NCBI GenBank assembly: GCA_030690985.1
Contig: JAUYFG010000174.1
Location: forward strand, 1-53,753
Direction of reading: 5' to 3'
From: Pseudomonadota bacterium
Lineage (GTDB): Bacteria; Pseudomonadota; Gammaproteobacteria; Burkholderiales; Thiobacillaceae
Length of the DNA stretch: 53,753 bases
A program made the translations under genes and the position numbers. Shown piece by piece: positions 1-9,224 of this stretch. Positions within the stretch are counted from its first letter, which is position 1; every line of letters starts with the position of its first letter. A model generated the notes under the pieces. It searched no databases. It was not told where the DNA came from and saw only the letters and a program-made list of their open reading frames with translations.

Positions 1-130
1 ATGGGCGGTCAGCATGATGCGCACCGTGTCGGGGTGAAGTTTCCTGACCTTGCGCAGCAGTTCGATGCCGTTCATTTCCGGCATGCGCTGATCGGAAATG
101 ATGACCCCGACAGGATGCGTTGCCAGCGCC
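1..130 (-). pseudogene. Response regulator receiver domain, fragment
   Basis: The minus strand encodes the second half of a CheY-like receiver domain. The phosphoacceptor region reads VIISDQRMPEMNG, followed by a helix and then IMLTAH, the conserved Thr strand. The N-terminal third of a receiver (the acidic pocket, about 40 residues) is absent: just before ALATHPV the sequence changes into a GTAGGGCGG repeat that recurs at 33523. The frame stays open through the repeat, so a start inside it is possible, but the protein could not form a full receiver. The rest of the gene lies beyond the left edge, so the output domain is unknown. I see a truncated gene; the cause of the truncation is inferred. 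Confidence 0.7.
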
Positions 131-184
131 GTAGGGCGGAAAAGCGGCCTCATCGCGCCTTCCGCCGGGGTTTGTCGGAAGGCG
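131..184. repeat. GTAGGGCGGAAAAGCGG repeat, copy 1
   Basis: Matches the element at 33523 almost base for base over its first 36 bases. It forms the exact breakpoint of the response-regulator fragment on its left. Confidence 0.7.
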
Positions 185-227
185 CCGGCATGAAGACGCC
201 GGCTTTTCCGACCTACGGGCTACGGGC

Positions 228-3200
228 TTACTCGTCCTGGCCGCGATAGCCACCGCCCCGTTCCCGCTCGCGGCCGCCGCTTTTCAGCACCACTGCATAC
301 TTCACTTCCGTCTGGCCGAAGCTGTCCAGGGCGCTGAACAGGTCGTTCGACAGTCGCAGCGTCCAGGCGGCGCCGAGAACGAGGTCACAGGTGGCCTGGG
401 CGTTGCCGTAGTTCAGGGTCACCGGGCAGCCGACTTGTTTGGTTTCCCGGTGGGCGGCGAACACGTCGACCAAAGCGCGTGCTGCCAATTCAGCGCCGGG
501 TTTCAGCGCCAGCTTCAGGCCGGTGGCGAAGCGGGTGCGGGCGGCGTCGAGGCTCATCAACTCGTCGGCGGTGACGCGCATGCCACCGGAATATTGATCG
601 TCGCTGGCTTTGCCGGTGACGATCAGGAGTTCGTCTTCCTTGATGAAGTTGCGGCTGGCTTCCCAGGTTTCGTTGAACACCGCCACTTCCACCTGCGCGG
701 TCTTGTCGTCCAGGGTGACGAAGCACATCTTGCCGCGCCGGGTCATCTGGATGCGCATGCTGGCGACGATGCCGGCCAGGAGTTGCTGGCCGGGCTGCGG
801 TTTGACTTCCTTCAGCGGCCGCGTCGCGATGCCCTTCAACGAAGGGCCGTCGGCGTCGAACGGGTGGCCGCTGATGTAGAAGCCGAGCGCGGTTTTTTCC
901 AGCGCCAGGCGTTCCTTCAACGGCCATTCCGCCACCTCGACCAGGGGCGGCGGGGTCGCGGCGATCACGTCGCCGAACAGGCTGTCTTGCGCCGCATTGG
1001 CTTCCTGGTTTTCCGCCCATTCCAGGGCCAGGCCGACGCTCATCAGGGCGGCGGCGCGGTTGCGGTGCAGCGCGTCGAAGGCGCCGGCACGGACCAAGGC
1101 TTCGACGGCGCGGCGGTTGACGACGCGGCGGTCGACCCGGCGGCAAAAGTCGAACAGGTTATTGAACGCCCCGCCCTTCTCCCGCGCGGCGGTGATGTTA
1201 TCGATGGCGTTCTCGCCGGTGCCCTTCACGGCGCCCAAGCCATAGCGGATGGATTTACGGTCCACCGGCACGAACCGATAGGAAGACTGATTGACGTCCG
1301 GCGGCAGGATGGTGAGGCCGTTCTTCACCGCGTCGTCGTGGAAGATTTTGACCGTATCGGTGTTGTCCAGATCCGACGACAGTGAGGCGGCCATGAAGGC
1401 GGCGGCGTGGTGCGCTTTCAGCCAGGCGGTCTGATAGGTGACTACCGCGTAGGCCGCCGTGTGCGACTTGTTGAAGCCGTATTCCGCGAACTTCTCCATC
1501 AGGTCGAAGAGCTGCATGGCGAGTTTTTCCTCGTAGCCCTTCTTCTTCGCCCCCTCACGCATGATGTCGCGGTGCTTGGCCATTTCCTCGGAATTCTTCT
1601 TGCCCATCGCCCGGCGCAGCAGGTCGGCGCCGCCCAGGGTGTAGCCGCCGATGATCTGGGAAATCTGCATCACCTGTTCCTGGTAGACGATGACCCCGTA
1701 GGTCGGCTCCAGGCAGGCTTCCAGGTCCGGGTGGAAATAGTCGATCTTCTGCTTGCCCTTCTTGCGCAGGACGAAGTCGTCCACCATGCCGGAGCCCAGC
1801 GGCCCCGGCCGGTACAGCGCCAGCACGGCGATGATGTCCTCGAAGCGGTCCGGCTCCAGCTTCACCAGCAGCTTCTTCATGCCGTCCGATTCCAACTGGA
1901 AGATCGCCGTGGTGTTGGCGCGTCTGAGGATGTCGTAAGCGGCCGGGTCGGTGAACGGCAGGGTTTCCAGGTTCTCATCCCAGGACGGGTCGAGTTTCCG
2001 GATGTACTTCACCGCCAGGTCGATGATGGTCAGGTTGCGCAGACCCAAAAAGTCGAACTTCACCAGGCCGACCTTCTCCACGTCGTCCTTGTCGAACTGC
2101 GACACCACCGACTCCGAGCCTTCCGCGTTGTACAGCGGGCAGAAATCGGTGAGCTTGCCCGGCGCGATCAACACGCCGCCCGCGTGCATACCGACGTTGC
2201 GGGTCAAGCCTTCCAGCTTCTGCGCCAGGATGAACAGCTCGCGCACATCCTCCTCGTTGTCGTATTTCGCCTTCAGTTCCGGCACCTGCTCCAGCGCTTC
2301 GGCCAGGGTCACGTTCTTGCCCGGCGCCGAGGGAATCATCTTCGACAGCATGTCGCACAGGTTGTAGGACAGATCCAGTGCCCGCCCGACATCGCGCACC
2401 ACCGCGCGCGCCGCCATGGTGCCGAAGGTGACGATCTGCGACACGGCATCGGCGCCGTATTTCTCGCGCACGTACTCGATCACCCGCCAACGATTGTCCT
2501 GGCAGAAGTCCACGTCGAAGTCGGGCATGGAAACCCGTTCCGGGTTGAGGAAACGCTCGAACAGCAGGGCGTAGCGCAGCGGGTCGAGGTCGGTAATACC
2601 CATCGAGAACGCCACCAGCGAACCGGCGCCGGAACCGCGCCCCGGCCCCACCGGCACGCCGTTGTGCTTACCCCAGTTGATGAAGTCCGCAACGATCAGG
2701 AAATAGCCGGGGAAACCCATCTGGATGATGGTGTTCAGCTCCAGCTCCAGGCGCGCGTCGTATTCCGCCTGGCGCCCCGCGCGTTCCTGTTCATCCGGGA
2801 ACAATACCGCCATGCGCCGGGCCAGCCCCTCGCGCGCGAACTGGCGCAGGTAATCGTCGAGCGGCAGGCCGTCCGGCGTCGGGAAATCCGGCAACTTGCT
2901 CTTGCCCAATTCCAGGGTCAGGTTGCAGCGCCGCGCGATCTCCAGCGAGTTCTCCAGCGCCTCCGGCAGATCGGCGAACAGCGCCGCCATCTCGTCCTGA
3001 GTCTTGAAGTAATCGTCTTCGGTAAAGGTCTTCGGCCGCCGCTTGTCACCCAGGGTGTAACCCTCGGCGATGCACACCCGCGCCTCGTGCGCGGTGTAGT
3101 CGTCGCGGTGCAGGAATTGCACCGGATGCGTGGCCACCACCGGCAGCCCCAGGTCTTCCGCCAGCGCCACCGCACGCGCGATGTGCAGATCGCACTCCGG

Positions 3201-3725
3201 GCGGCCGTCGCGTTGCAATTCAAGGTAATAGCGATCCGGGAAGCGCCGCGCCCACTCGCTCGCCAGCGCCCGCGCGTTGTCCAACGAACCGTGCACCAGC
3301 GCCTGCCCGACATCGCCGAGATGGCCGCCGGATAGCGCGATCAGCCCATCCGACCATTCATCGAACCAGGCCGGATTGACCAGCGCGCGACCGCGATGCA
3401 TGTTCCGGCGATAAGCGCGCGACAGCAGTTCGCACAGGTTGTGCCAGCCGACGCCGTCCTGCACCAGCAGCAGCAGGCGGGTCGGCTTGTCCGTAGCACC
3501 CGGCGGCGCCACCCACAGATCGCAACCGGCTATCGGCTTCACCCCCTTCTTGCGCGCCACCAGGTAGAACTTCACCAGGCCGAAAGTATTGGCCAGATCG
3601 GTCAACGCCAGAGCCGGCATGGCATCGCTCTTCGCCGCCTTCACCGCCTCGTCCACACGCAGGATGCTGTCCTGCACGGCGTATTCACTGTGCAAGCGCA
3701 GATGGACGAAACGGGGAGTGGTCAT
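228..3725 (-). CDS. dnaE: DNA polymerase III alpha subunit
   Basis: Catalytic subunit of the replicative polymerase. At 1165 residues it has the usual length of proteobacterial DnaE. The N-terminal PHP domain begins FVHLRLHSEYAVQDS. The palm carries the GPGRGSGAGS motif and PDFDVDFC, giving catalytic Asp402 and Asp404. A finger/thumb region, helix-hairpin-helix segment and OB fold (LLAGIVASMRIQM) follow. An internal clamp-binding motif QDSLF lies at 913-917. The last residues are an Arg/Gly-rich tail (GGRERERGGGYRGQDE), probably not part of a fold. The ATG at 3725 is followed directly by the PHP motif; no strong Shine-Dalgarno sequence precedes it. The gene is alone on its strand between repeats. 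Identification is secure. Confidence 0.97.
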   Translation of the reverse strand: MTTPRFVHLRLHSEYAVQDSILRVDEAVKAAKSDAMPALALTDLANTFGLVKFYLVARKKGVKPIAGCDLWVAPPGATDKPTRLLLLVQDGVGWHNLCELLSRAYRRNMHRGRALVNPAWFDEWSDGLIALSGGHLGDVGQALVHGSLDNARALASEWARRFPDRYYLELQRDGRPECDLHIARAVALAEDLGLPVVATHPVQFLHRDDYTAHEARVCIAEGYTLGDKRRPKTFTEDDYFKTQDEMAALFADLPEALENSLEIARRCNLTLELGKSKLPDFPTPDGLPLDDYLRQFAREGLARRMAVLFPDEQERAGRQAEYDARLELELNTIIQMGFPGYFLIVADFINWGKHNGVPVGPGRGSGAGSLVAFSMGITDLDPLRYALLFERFLNPERVSMPDFDVDFCQDNRWRVIEYVREKYGADAVSQIVTFGTMAARAVVRDVGRALDLSYNLCDMLSKMIPSAPGKNVTLAEALEQVPELKAKYDNEEDVRELFILAQKLEGLTRNVGMHAGGVLIAPGKLTDFCPLYNAEGSESVVSQFDKDDVEKVGLVKFDFLGLRNLTIIDLAVKYIRKLDPSWDENLETLPFTDPAAYDILRRANTTAIFQLESDGMKKLLVKLEPDRFEDIIAVLALYRPGPLGSGMVDDFVLRKKGKQKIDYFHPDLEACLEPTYGVIVYQEQVMQISQIIGGYTLGGADLLRRAMGKKNSEEMAKHRDIMREGAKKKGYEEKLAMQLFDLMEKFAEYGFNKSHTAAYAVVTYQTAWLKAHHAAAFMAASLSSDLDNTDTVKIFHDDAVKNGLTILPPDVNQSSYRFVPVDRKSIRYGLGAVKGTGENAIDNITAAREKGGAFNNLFDFCRRVDRRVVNRRAVEALVRAGAFDALHRNRAAALMSVGLALEWAENQEANAAQDSLFGDVIAATPPPLVEVAEWPLKERLALEKTALGFYISGHPFDADGPSLKGIATRPLKEVKPQPGQQLLAGIVASMRIQMTRRGKMCFVTLDDKTAQVEVAVFNETWEASRNFIKEDELLIVTGKASDDQYSGGMRVTADELMSLDAARTRFATGLKLALKPGAELAARALVDVFAAHRETKQVGCPVTLNYGNAQATCDLVLGAAWTLRLSNDLFSALDSFGQTEVKYAVVLKSGGRERERGGGYRGQDE

Positions 3726-3807
3726 GAGGGAAGGAGGCGGCGAAAAAGAGGGCGGATTTTACCCTGGCCCAAGTGCCGACCAGAGAGGCGATAGCCGGTG
3801 AAACACC

Positions 3808-3863
3808 GTAGGGTGCGCCGTGCGCACCGTTGGACATAAATCGGTGTGCACGGCGCTCCCTAC
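3808..3863. repeat. GTAGGGTGCGC...CTAC palindrome
   Basis: Imperfect inverted repeat (GTAGGGTGCGCCGTGCGCACC, loop, then GTGCACGGCGCTCCCTAC) upstream of dnaE. Relatives lie at 9891 (half) and 33773. Confidence 0.7.
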
Positions 3864-3880
3864 GAAAGGGAATGTGCGGA

Positions 3881-4237
3881 TCAAGCGTGAATATCGTCCA
3901 TCTCACAGCCCAGCGCGGCGGCCAGGCGGCCGAGCAGGTCGGCGGAGGGGTTCGCCTTGCCGCGTTCGGCCATGGACAGCATTTGCCGGGTCACGCCGCA
4001 TTCATCGGCCAGCGCCTGTAGCGTTTTCCCGCGATATTCGCGCCAGACTTTGCGCGGCGCCTCGCCGTTCAACAAGCGATCGGCAAACTCGACCGGGAAG
4101 GTTTCCTCGCTCAACGCGGCTTTCGCATCGGCAATATCCTGGAGATTTTCCAGCTTGGCCAACAAGGCCTCCCACTCCGGCATGGGCACCACGGCGAAGG
4201 CCGGCTTGCCGTTGGATTCAATGATTTGCACGGTCAT
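3881..4237 (-). CDS. XRE-family antitoxin-like regulator
   Basis: 118 residues. The N-terminal half (MTVQIIESNGKPAFAVVPM) resembles the small beta region of prevent-host-death proteins. The C-terminal half is a helix-turn-helix of the Cro/C1 type (TLQALADECGVTRQMLSMAE). Proteins of this build are usually DNA-binding antitoxins. I chose the ATG at 4237, which has GAGGAG about ten bases upstream; a TTG at 4255 is also in frame. It follows the TumA-like gene by 22 bases on the same strand and was probably co-transcribed with it. No RelE-type toxin lies next to it, so it may be an orphan left after loss of the toxin. Confidence 0.72.
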   Translation of the reverse strand: MTVQIIESNGKPAFAVVPMPEWEALLAKLENLQDIADAKAALSEETFPVEFADRLLNGEAPRKVWREYRGKTLQALADECGVTRQMLSMAERGKANPSADLLGRLAAALGCEMDDIHA

Positions 4238-4259
4238 TTGTAGACATCTCCTCAATGCT

Positions 4260-4622
4260 TCAGGCCGCCGCTTTCAGATGCATATCCACAAAGATGTCGG
4301 CGTAGGGACACACGATCCCGCCGCTTTCCGACTTCTCGATCACGCCCAGTTCCAGCAAGACTTGTACGTCTTCATGCACTCTCTTGATGTCCCGCCCGAC
4401 CCGCCGTGCCAGTTCACGGACACTCATCGACCCCGCGCCCTGCATTTCGCGCACCACGTCCCAGCGACGCTCGGTCAGACGGCCAAAAAACCGCGCGGGT
4501 GATTCGAAATTCAGAAATTCACCCTGATAACGCCCTTCGGCCACGCCCTTGGCCGCAGCCATGCCGGCCTGGCGTAGCGCGGACTTCCAATCTGGTTGCA
4601 GGGTAATGGTCAGATGTCTCAT
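4260..4622 (-). CDS. TumA-like (HVO_A0114 family) DNA-binding antitoxin
   Basis: 120 residues with a winged-helix core: SVRELARRVGRDIKRVHEDV is the recognition region, followed by the wing LLELGVIEKSESGGI. This is the pattern of HVO_A0114-type regulators paired with TumE (DUF6516) toxins. Its ATG overlaps the TGA of the upstream TumE remnant (ATGA), so the pair was one operon with the toxin first. The toxin is now destroyed and this antitoxin is intact. Family assignment is from motif and context. Confidence 0.7.
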   Translation of the reverse strand: MRHLTITLQPDWKSALRQAGMAAAKGVAEGRYQGEFLNFESPARFFGRLTERRWDVVREMQGAGSMSVRELARRVGRDIKRVHEDVQVLLELGVIEKSESGGIVCPYADIFVDMHLKAAA

Positions 4623-4714
4623 GGCTTTCTCCTTTTCCCCACCTCGGCGATGAAGTCTTCGATCAGATGCTCAACGTCCACGAAAGCATAGGCAACTTCG
4701 CGCCCATCCAGATG
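4619..4714 (-). pseudogene. TumE (DUF6516) toxin, C-terminal remnant
   Basis: Only the last 31 codons survive, ending in LDGREVAYAFVDVEHLIEDF and a short basic tail, then TGA overlapping the start of the TumA-like gene. This matches the end of TumE-type proteins in composition and position. Upstream the frame runs directly into a GTAGGATGGG palindrome at 4716, which has replaced the rest of the gene. An intact TumE-type gene is at 26152. Confidence 0.5.
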
Positions 4715-4715
4715 G

Positions 4716-5027
4716 GTAGGATGGGTTGAGCGATAGCGAAACCCATCATGCGACGGTGCGGGGGGATTGATGGGTTTCGCTGTCGCTCAACCCATCCTAC
4801 GCGGGCTGTGCGGCATAGTGCCGCAGATGTGGTTCGCTATCGCTCACCACATCCTACGCAGGGACGAGGCCGGTGTTACACATGGAAACGCGGCCCCGCA
4901 CGGCCGCGTCAGTGGCTCGGATTGGAGGGTTTGTGCAGAACCACAACTTCCTTGCCACAAGCGAACTATATGCGTGTTCTGCCGCTGGCACCCACGCTCC
5001 AGCGTGGGAGCGAGGCCATCGGCGAGA
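4716..5027. repeat. Tandem palindromes between TumE remnant and methyltransferase
   Basis: No gene is visible in these 312 bases. 4716-4800 is a full inverted repeat (GTAGGATGGGTTGAGCG ... CGCTCAACCCATCCTAC). 4824-4857 is a half element of the related GTAGGATGTGG family (ends CACCACATCCTAC). Around 4987-5016 lies a third motif with the small palindrome ACGCTCCAGCGT. The rest shows no coding signal. Confidence 0.7.
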
Positions 5028-5256
5028 TTACTCAGGCAAATACCCTTCCCCCACCCGCCGCGCCCTTCCCAGCGCCACCAGGGTTTCCAGCAGGGGGAGC
5101 AGGCGTTTTTTCCAGGCGCCCTTGCCGCTGAAGCGGGTGGCGATTTCGGCTTCGTTGAGCGGAGTAGCGGCAGATTGCAGAACGGCGGCGACGGCGGCGA
5201 CGGCGGCGACTTGTTCCGGGAGGGTGGCGGGCCAGGGGGGTCTGGCGGTGGCTGTC

Positions 5257-5330
5257 GTAGGAGCGGGCTTGCCCGCGATTTGTGGCGTATCCATCGCGGG
5301 AAGGCCTATCGCGGGCAAGCCCGCTCCTAC
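5257..5330. repeat. GTAGGAGCGGGCTTGCCCGC palindrome inside methyltransferase frame
   Basis: Full inverted repeat near the 3' end of the broken methyltransferase, read in frame as a Gly/Ala/Pro-rich peptide ([18 protein letters not shown]). Same family as 21125 and 42428. Confidence 0.8.
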
Positions 5331-6178
5331 GGGTTGTGCATCCGGATTCTGGAACGCTGGGCGTAGCCAGCGGATGTGGCCGCCGGCTTCCTCGTGGGCG
5401 CGTTGGTTGTTGAGGGCGGCGAGGCGTTCCAGAAGGGTTTCGGCGTCGGGCGAATCCTGCCAGCCGTAGGCGTCCAGCACGGCGGCGTCGAGGTCGTCGT
5501 GGAGTTGTTTCAGCAGCGCCACCAGGCCCTGTTCGTGAATGGCTTTTTCCTTGGCGGTCAGCGGGCGGCCGGCGCGCAGGGCTTGCAGGACGTTGTACAT
5601 CCCGGTCAGCGTCAGTTCCGGGTGTTCGGCCTGCCGGCGCTTGCGGTGGGTGTCGAGTTCCTCGGCCAGGGCGCGGATGCGGGCTTGTTGCTCGGAGGTG
5701 GCGTCGGGGAAGGGGAAGGGGTCGAAGCAGCGGGTTTTGTTGTAGCGGGGCCGGTCTTCCAGGGTGCCACCCGCCGCCAGCGCCCAGACGACATGGACGC
5801 GGGAAGACAGCACGCCGAGGGTGTAGGCGTCATCCGAGGCGATGCAGATCAACTTGTTGTCCGGCGCGATGGCTGCATCGAGGAACTGGAAGGTGCGGTG
5901 CTTGGCGGTTTCCACGGTGGCGATGTAGCGCGGCAGGCCGGCGAGCATGGCGCGCAGATCGCGGCGCGGCTCGCCGAACAGCCACCAGTTTTCACGATAA
6001 GTGGCGCGAGCGTTGTGGTCCCGCTCCGGCTTCACCCGCTCGTACAGCCATTGCCAGATCGCGGGATGGCGTTGCCGCAACTCCGTTTCCGTGAGGCCGA
6101 AAGCGTCGATAACCAGGACGCCACGCGGCTTGTCGGTGAGGTCGCGGCCGTTGCGGTAGGGGCGGATCAGGGGGTTTT

Positions 6179-6235
6179 GTAGCGCCGGCGTCTCGCCGGC
6201 GGGGTTAAAAGACGCCGGCGAGGCGCCGGCGCTAC
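6179..6235. repeat. GTAGCGCCGGCG palindrome inside methyltransferase frame
   Basis: Inverted repeat GTAGCGCCGGCGTCTCGCC ... GGCGAGGCGCCGGCGCTAC, read in frame as [20 protein letters not shown] in the recognition region. Same family as 28236 and 31546. Confidence 0.8.
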
Positions 6236-7277
6236 GTAGGGCTTCGGCCTGCTCCGGCGTGACGATGAAGCCGGCGCCGTGCAGCTTGAAGCCGGGCGAG
6301 CTGACGCCGGCATTGGCCTTGAGCGCCCCGGCCCCGGCCACATCGGCGCCGATGCTGAGGTCGGCGTGGATGACGCCGGTCTTCTCGGCAAGCTGCACGT
6401 CGAGGCCTTCGCCGCCGTTGCCGCCGTCGTTGCCGCCGTCGTTGCCAATCTCGCTGGTCACGCTGAGCAGGCGGCCACTGCCGCCCTGCCCGGCCGCCGC
6501 CACGGTCATGGCGATGCGCACCGCCGCGCCCAGGGCTTCGTCCACCCAGGGGTGGTCGGGAATGGCGAAAAGGAGGGTCAAACCGCCATCCAGGGCCGAC
6601 TCCAGCACCCGCCGATTGAAGGTCTGCCGAATCGAATTGGTGGTGATGAAGCCGAACCGGCGTATCCGCCCGCTACGCGCCAGGTCGGCGGCGTGGTGCC
6701 ACCAGAGCATGACGAAATCGGCGGATTCGGGCACGTCTTTCCACACCCCGCGCAAGGCTGCCACATAGCCGTCGCCCAGGGCGGCGCGCAGGGTGGCGGC
6801 GCCGATGAAGGGCGGATTCCCCACCACGTAATCCGCTTCCGGCCAGTCCGCCCGACGTGGGTTGAGATAGCGTTCCAGCGGCGTTTGCGCGCGCTCGTCG
6901 GGAACCGCTTCGCCGGTGACGGGATGCGGCTTGAAGCTGCGCTCGTCCCAACGGCTTACTGGAAGACCCGTCGCGTCCATCACGTAATTCACGCCGTCAT
7001 GGGCCAGCACGGCGTCGCGGCATTCGATGTTGTGGAAGTCTTTCAGGATCGGGCTGGGCGGCAGGGCCGTGCCGCGAGTGCGGAAGTGCCATTGCAGGTA
7101 GCCGATCCAGAGCACCAGTTCGGCGATGGCGGCCGCGCGCGGGTTGAGTTCGAGGCCGAGGAACTGGTGCGGGTCGACGCTGAGGCCTTCGGTTTCCAGG
7201 CGGCCCTGGCTGTCGCCGAGTTGTTCGAGCAGATCGAGCACTTCACCTTCCAGCCGCTTCATGTGCTCCAGGGTGAC

Positions 7278-7363
7278 GTAGCGCCGTAGGTTGGGCAAAG
7301 CGAAGCGTGCCCAACATCGCGGCGGGTCGTTGGGCACGCTTCGCTTTGCCCAACCTACGCTAC
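7278..7363. repeat. GTAGGTTGGGCAAAGCG palindrome replacing methyltransferase motif I
   Basis: Inverted repeat whose arms read GTAGGTTGGGCAAAGCGAAG and its complement, with nested GTAG/CTAC ends. Near-identical arms occur at 15635 and 31467. Confidence 0.85.
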
Positions 7364-7977
7364 TCCGCCGCCAGCACCAGGGCGGCGGCCTTGGCGTTGC
7401 TCCATTCGGCGCGCAGCGGCTCGATCACGGTGGGCAGCACCAGGCGTTCGACATAGGCGCGCGGGGTGTAGTGGGCGCCGAGGGCGTGGCGTTCCAGCGG
7501 GTTGAGGGCGCGCTCCAGCAGGGTGCCGAAGATGGCGGGCTCGACCAGGGTCCAGTCGCAACGGGCGGCTTGCAGGAGGTGAGCAATCTGGGCGCGGTTG
7601 AGCGACAGGACGTGCGACTGCTTGAACAGCTTGCCGTTGAAGCGCGGCAGGTTGCGGCGCAGGACGACGGAAAAGCCGCCGACATCCATCTCGCGCCAGA
7701 GGGCGGTCAGGAGGGGGATGAATTGCTCGGGTGCGGCCTGGCCCGGCTGGACGAAACTCTCCAGCAACTCCGTGAACGCCCGTTTCGGCAGCAGGCCGAC
7801 ATCCTCGGCGAACATGCAGAACAGGCAGCGGGTGAGAAAACCGGCCACCAGTTCGGGATCATGGCCGGCACATCGAGCAGTTCACACAGTTCGCGCGTGA
7901 AACTCTGGGCGTTGGCAAGTTCGGAACCGTCGGCGTGTTGCCAGCGGGATATGAAGGCGTCGGGGGTCATAGTGTGG

Positions 7978-8364
7978 CTACCACAGGCGTTTCACGCCGT
8001 AACGCTCGAACACCGCATCGGCGGAGACCAGGGTGAGCTTTTCTTCCAGCGCCTGGGCGATCAGGAGACGGTCGAAGGGATCGCGGTGGTGGAATTCAAG
8101 CGATTCGACGCGGGCTACATGGCGGAAAGCGATGTCCAGCTGGACAAAACCGTTCGCGGCAAGCTGGGTCGGGAAATATTGGCGTAAGGGGGTGGCGAGC
8201 CGGAGTTTGCCGAGTTGGCTCTTGATCGCCATTTCCCAGGCACTGGCGAGGCTGACGTAACACTCGGCGCCGGCGCCGGCTATGGCCTTGCGCGCCTTCT
8301 CGGAGAGCTGCGGGTCATCCTCCACCCACCAGAGCAGGGTGTGGGTATCGAGGAGCAAGCGCAT
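7978..8364 (-). CDS. vapC: PIN-domain toxin of VapC type
   Basis: 128-residue PIN-domain ribonuclease. The first acidic residue is in LLLDTHTLLWW. The second lies in SLASAWEMAIKSQLGKL, where Glu is the metal ligand. The third and fourth are in HHRDPFDRLLIAQAL and VSADAVFERYGV. This is the WWVEDDPQLS subgroup usually paired with Phd/YefM antitoxins. Its ATG overlaps the upstream antitoxin stop by one base (TGATG), so translation is coupled. All expected acidic residues are present, so the enzyme should be active. Confidence 0.9.
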   Translation of the reverse strand: MRLLLDTHTLLWWVEDDPQLSEKARKAIAGAGAECYVSLASAWEMAIKSQLGKLRLATPLRQYFPTQLAANGFVQLDIAFRHVARVESLEFHHRDPFDRLLIAQALEEKLTLVSADAVFERYGVKRLW

Positions 8365-8591
8365 CAGCGGTAGTCCTCGAAATCGTCCGGGGTGGCGTCG
8401 AAATCGTCCGCCATGTGCAGCAACTGGCCCTTGCCGGAACCGGGCTGGCGGATGCCGCGCGGCGGCTCGATGGGCGTCAGGCGCAAAAGCGGCTTGTTAT
8501 CCCTGGCAATGATGATTTCCTCACCCAGCAGGGCTTTCTGGACCAGTTCGGAGAGATGCGCCTTTGCTTCGCCGATGTTGAACTGTTGCAT
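8364..8591 (-). CDS. Phd/YefM-family antitoxin
   Basis: 75 residues. MQQFNIGEAKAHLSELVQKA is the typical N-terminal dimerisation and DNA-binding part of Phd/YefM antitoxins, followed by GEEIIIARDNKPLLRL. The acidic C-terminus (DDFDATPDDFEDYR) is the likely toxin-binding tail. The ATG at 8591 has AAGGAG eight bases upstream; an earlier in-frame ATG at 8615 lacks one. It precedes and overlaps vapC and should autoregulate the pair. Confidence 0.88.
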   Translation of the reverse strand: MQQFNIGEAKAHLSELVQKALLGEEIIIARDNKPLLRLTPIEPPRGIRQPGSGKGQLLHMADDFDATPDDFEDYR

Positions 8592-8776
8592 GGTTGAATC
8601 TCCTTTGTTGGTCATTCTATTTGACCAATATGGGCGACTGTTGATTTTTCCAGGCAGCCCAGTGCGTCAGGTTTGGCTAACGTCAGGAAGCCCAACACCA
8701 CCGGCACCCTTGGCTGGTTGGGCTTCGTACCTCAGCCCAACCTACGAGCCACGAGCGGTGAAACATCCAGCCATGA

Positions 8777-8807
8777 GTAGGATGTGGTGAGCGCAGCGAA
8801 CCGCATC
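8777..8807. repeat. Half element, GTAGGATGTGGTGAGCGCAG family
   Basis: Single arm of the palindrome found complete at 14105, 17975 and 29816; no complementary arm follows. Confidence 0.65.
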
Positions 8808-8825
8808 AACAAGACATGTGCGGCT

Positions 8826-9206
8826 TCAACAGTCGCCCATCAGCAGCGCGATGATGAGGATCAAAGGGTTACTGAAGACCAGGGCAACCAGTAGCGCAAA
8901 AAGCGAGAGCACCAGGGCCACAACGACAAAGCTGAACAAATAGGCCCAAAGGAAGTACACGACAACGACCAGCACTATCCAGAGCAGCCCGTACAGCGCG
9001 TATTCAAAAATGGACCCGAGGTCGATGACCAACTCATCATCGACAGGGAAAGCTGGGGCGGGACGCACGACCTTGCTTGGCGGCTGCGCCGTCGCGGGCG
9101 TGCTGCTGGCGCTCGCCGTAATGGCCAGCAGTAGCGCGGGGCCATAAAAGTCGCCCGCGTGAAGCTTCGCCTGCCGCCAGCGAAATTCGAGGCTGTCCTT
9201 GTCCAT
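8826..9206 (-). CDS. Small hydrophobic membrane protein, unknown
   Basis: 126 residues. After a polar N-terminus and a Pro/Ala stretch there is a long hydrophobic region from about residue 66 to the end (LYGLLWIVLVVVVYFLWAYL, then FSFVVVALVLSLFALLVALV and LILIIALLMG), enough for two or three membrane spans. No family recognised. It starts 19 bases after the HIRAN gene on the same strand, so the two may be co-transcribed. The N-terminal 25 residues may not be real. Confidence 0.5.
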   Translation of the reverse strand: MDKDSLEFRWRQAKLHAGDFYGPALLLAITASASSTPATAQPPSKVVRPAPAFPVDDELVIDLGSIFEYALYGLLWIVLVVVVYFLWAYLFSFVVVALVLSLFALLVALVFSNPLILIIALLMGDC

Positions 9207-9224
9207 GAGTCAGCCGCTCACTTT

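Larger units (their letters stand above)
5028..7970 (-). pseudogene. Class I SAM-dependent DNA methyltransferase (type IIG-like), broken
   Basis: Three blocks of one protein are visible. 7970-7865 encodes the N-terminus (MTPDAFISRWQHADGSEL). 7864-7360 encodes the helical region ([18 protein letters not shown] through [14 protein letters not shown]) in another frame, so the intervening nuclease region is deleted. 7277-5028 encodes the methyltransferase and target-recognition parts ([12 protein letters not shown]; catalytic motif IV NPPF in [11 protein letters not shown]). Between blocks two and three, motif I (normally DPACGSG) is gone and a GTAG palindrome sits in its place, with a TAG stop at its edge. 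Two more palindromes lie in frame in the last block, at 6179 and 5257. Without motif I no SAM binding is expected. The 769-residue downstream frame might still be translated from an ATG in the repeat. Confidence 0.8.

Noticed and set aside
1407-3335. Open frame of about 640 codons opposite dnaE
   Set aside because: Lies wholly within dnaE, has no recognisable domain and has shadow composition.
4716-4860. Possible short CRISPR-like array
   Set aside because: The units are inverted repeats of different families, without regular spacing or spacers; no cas genes in the window.
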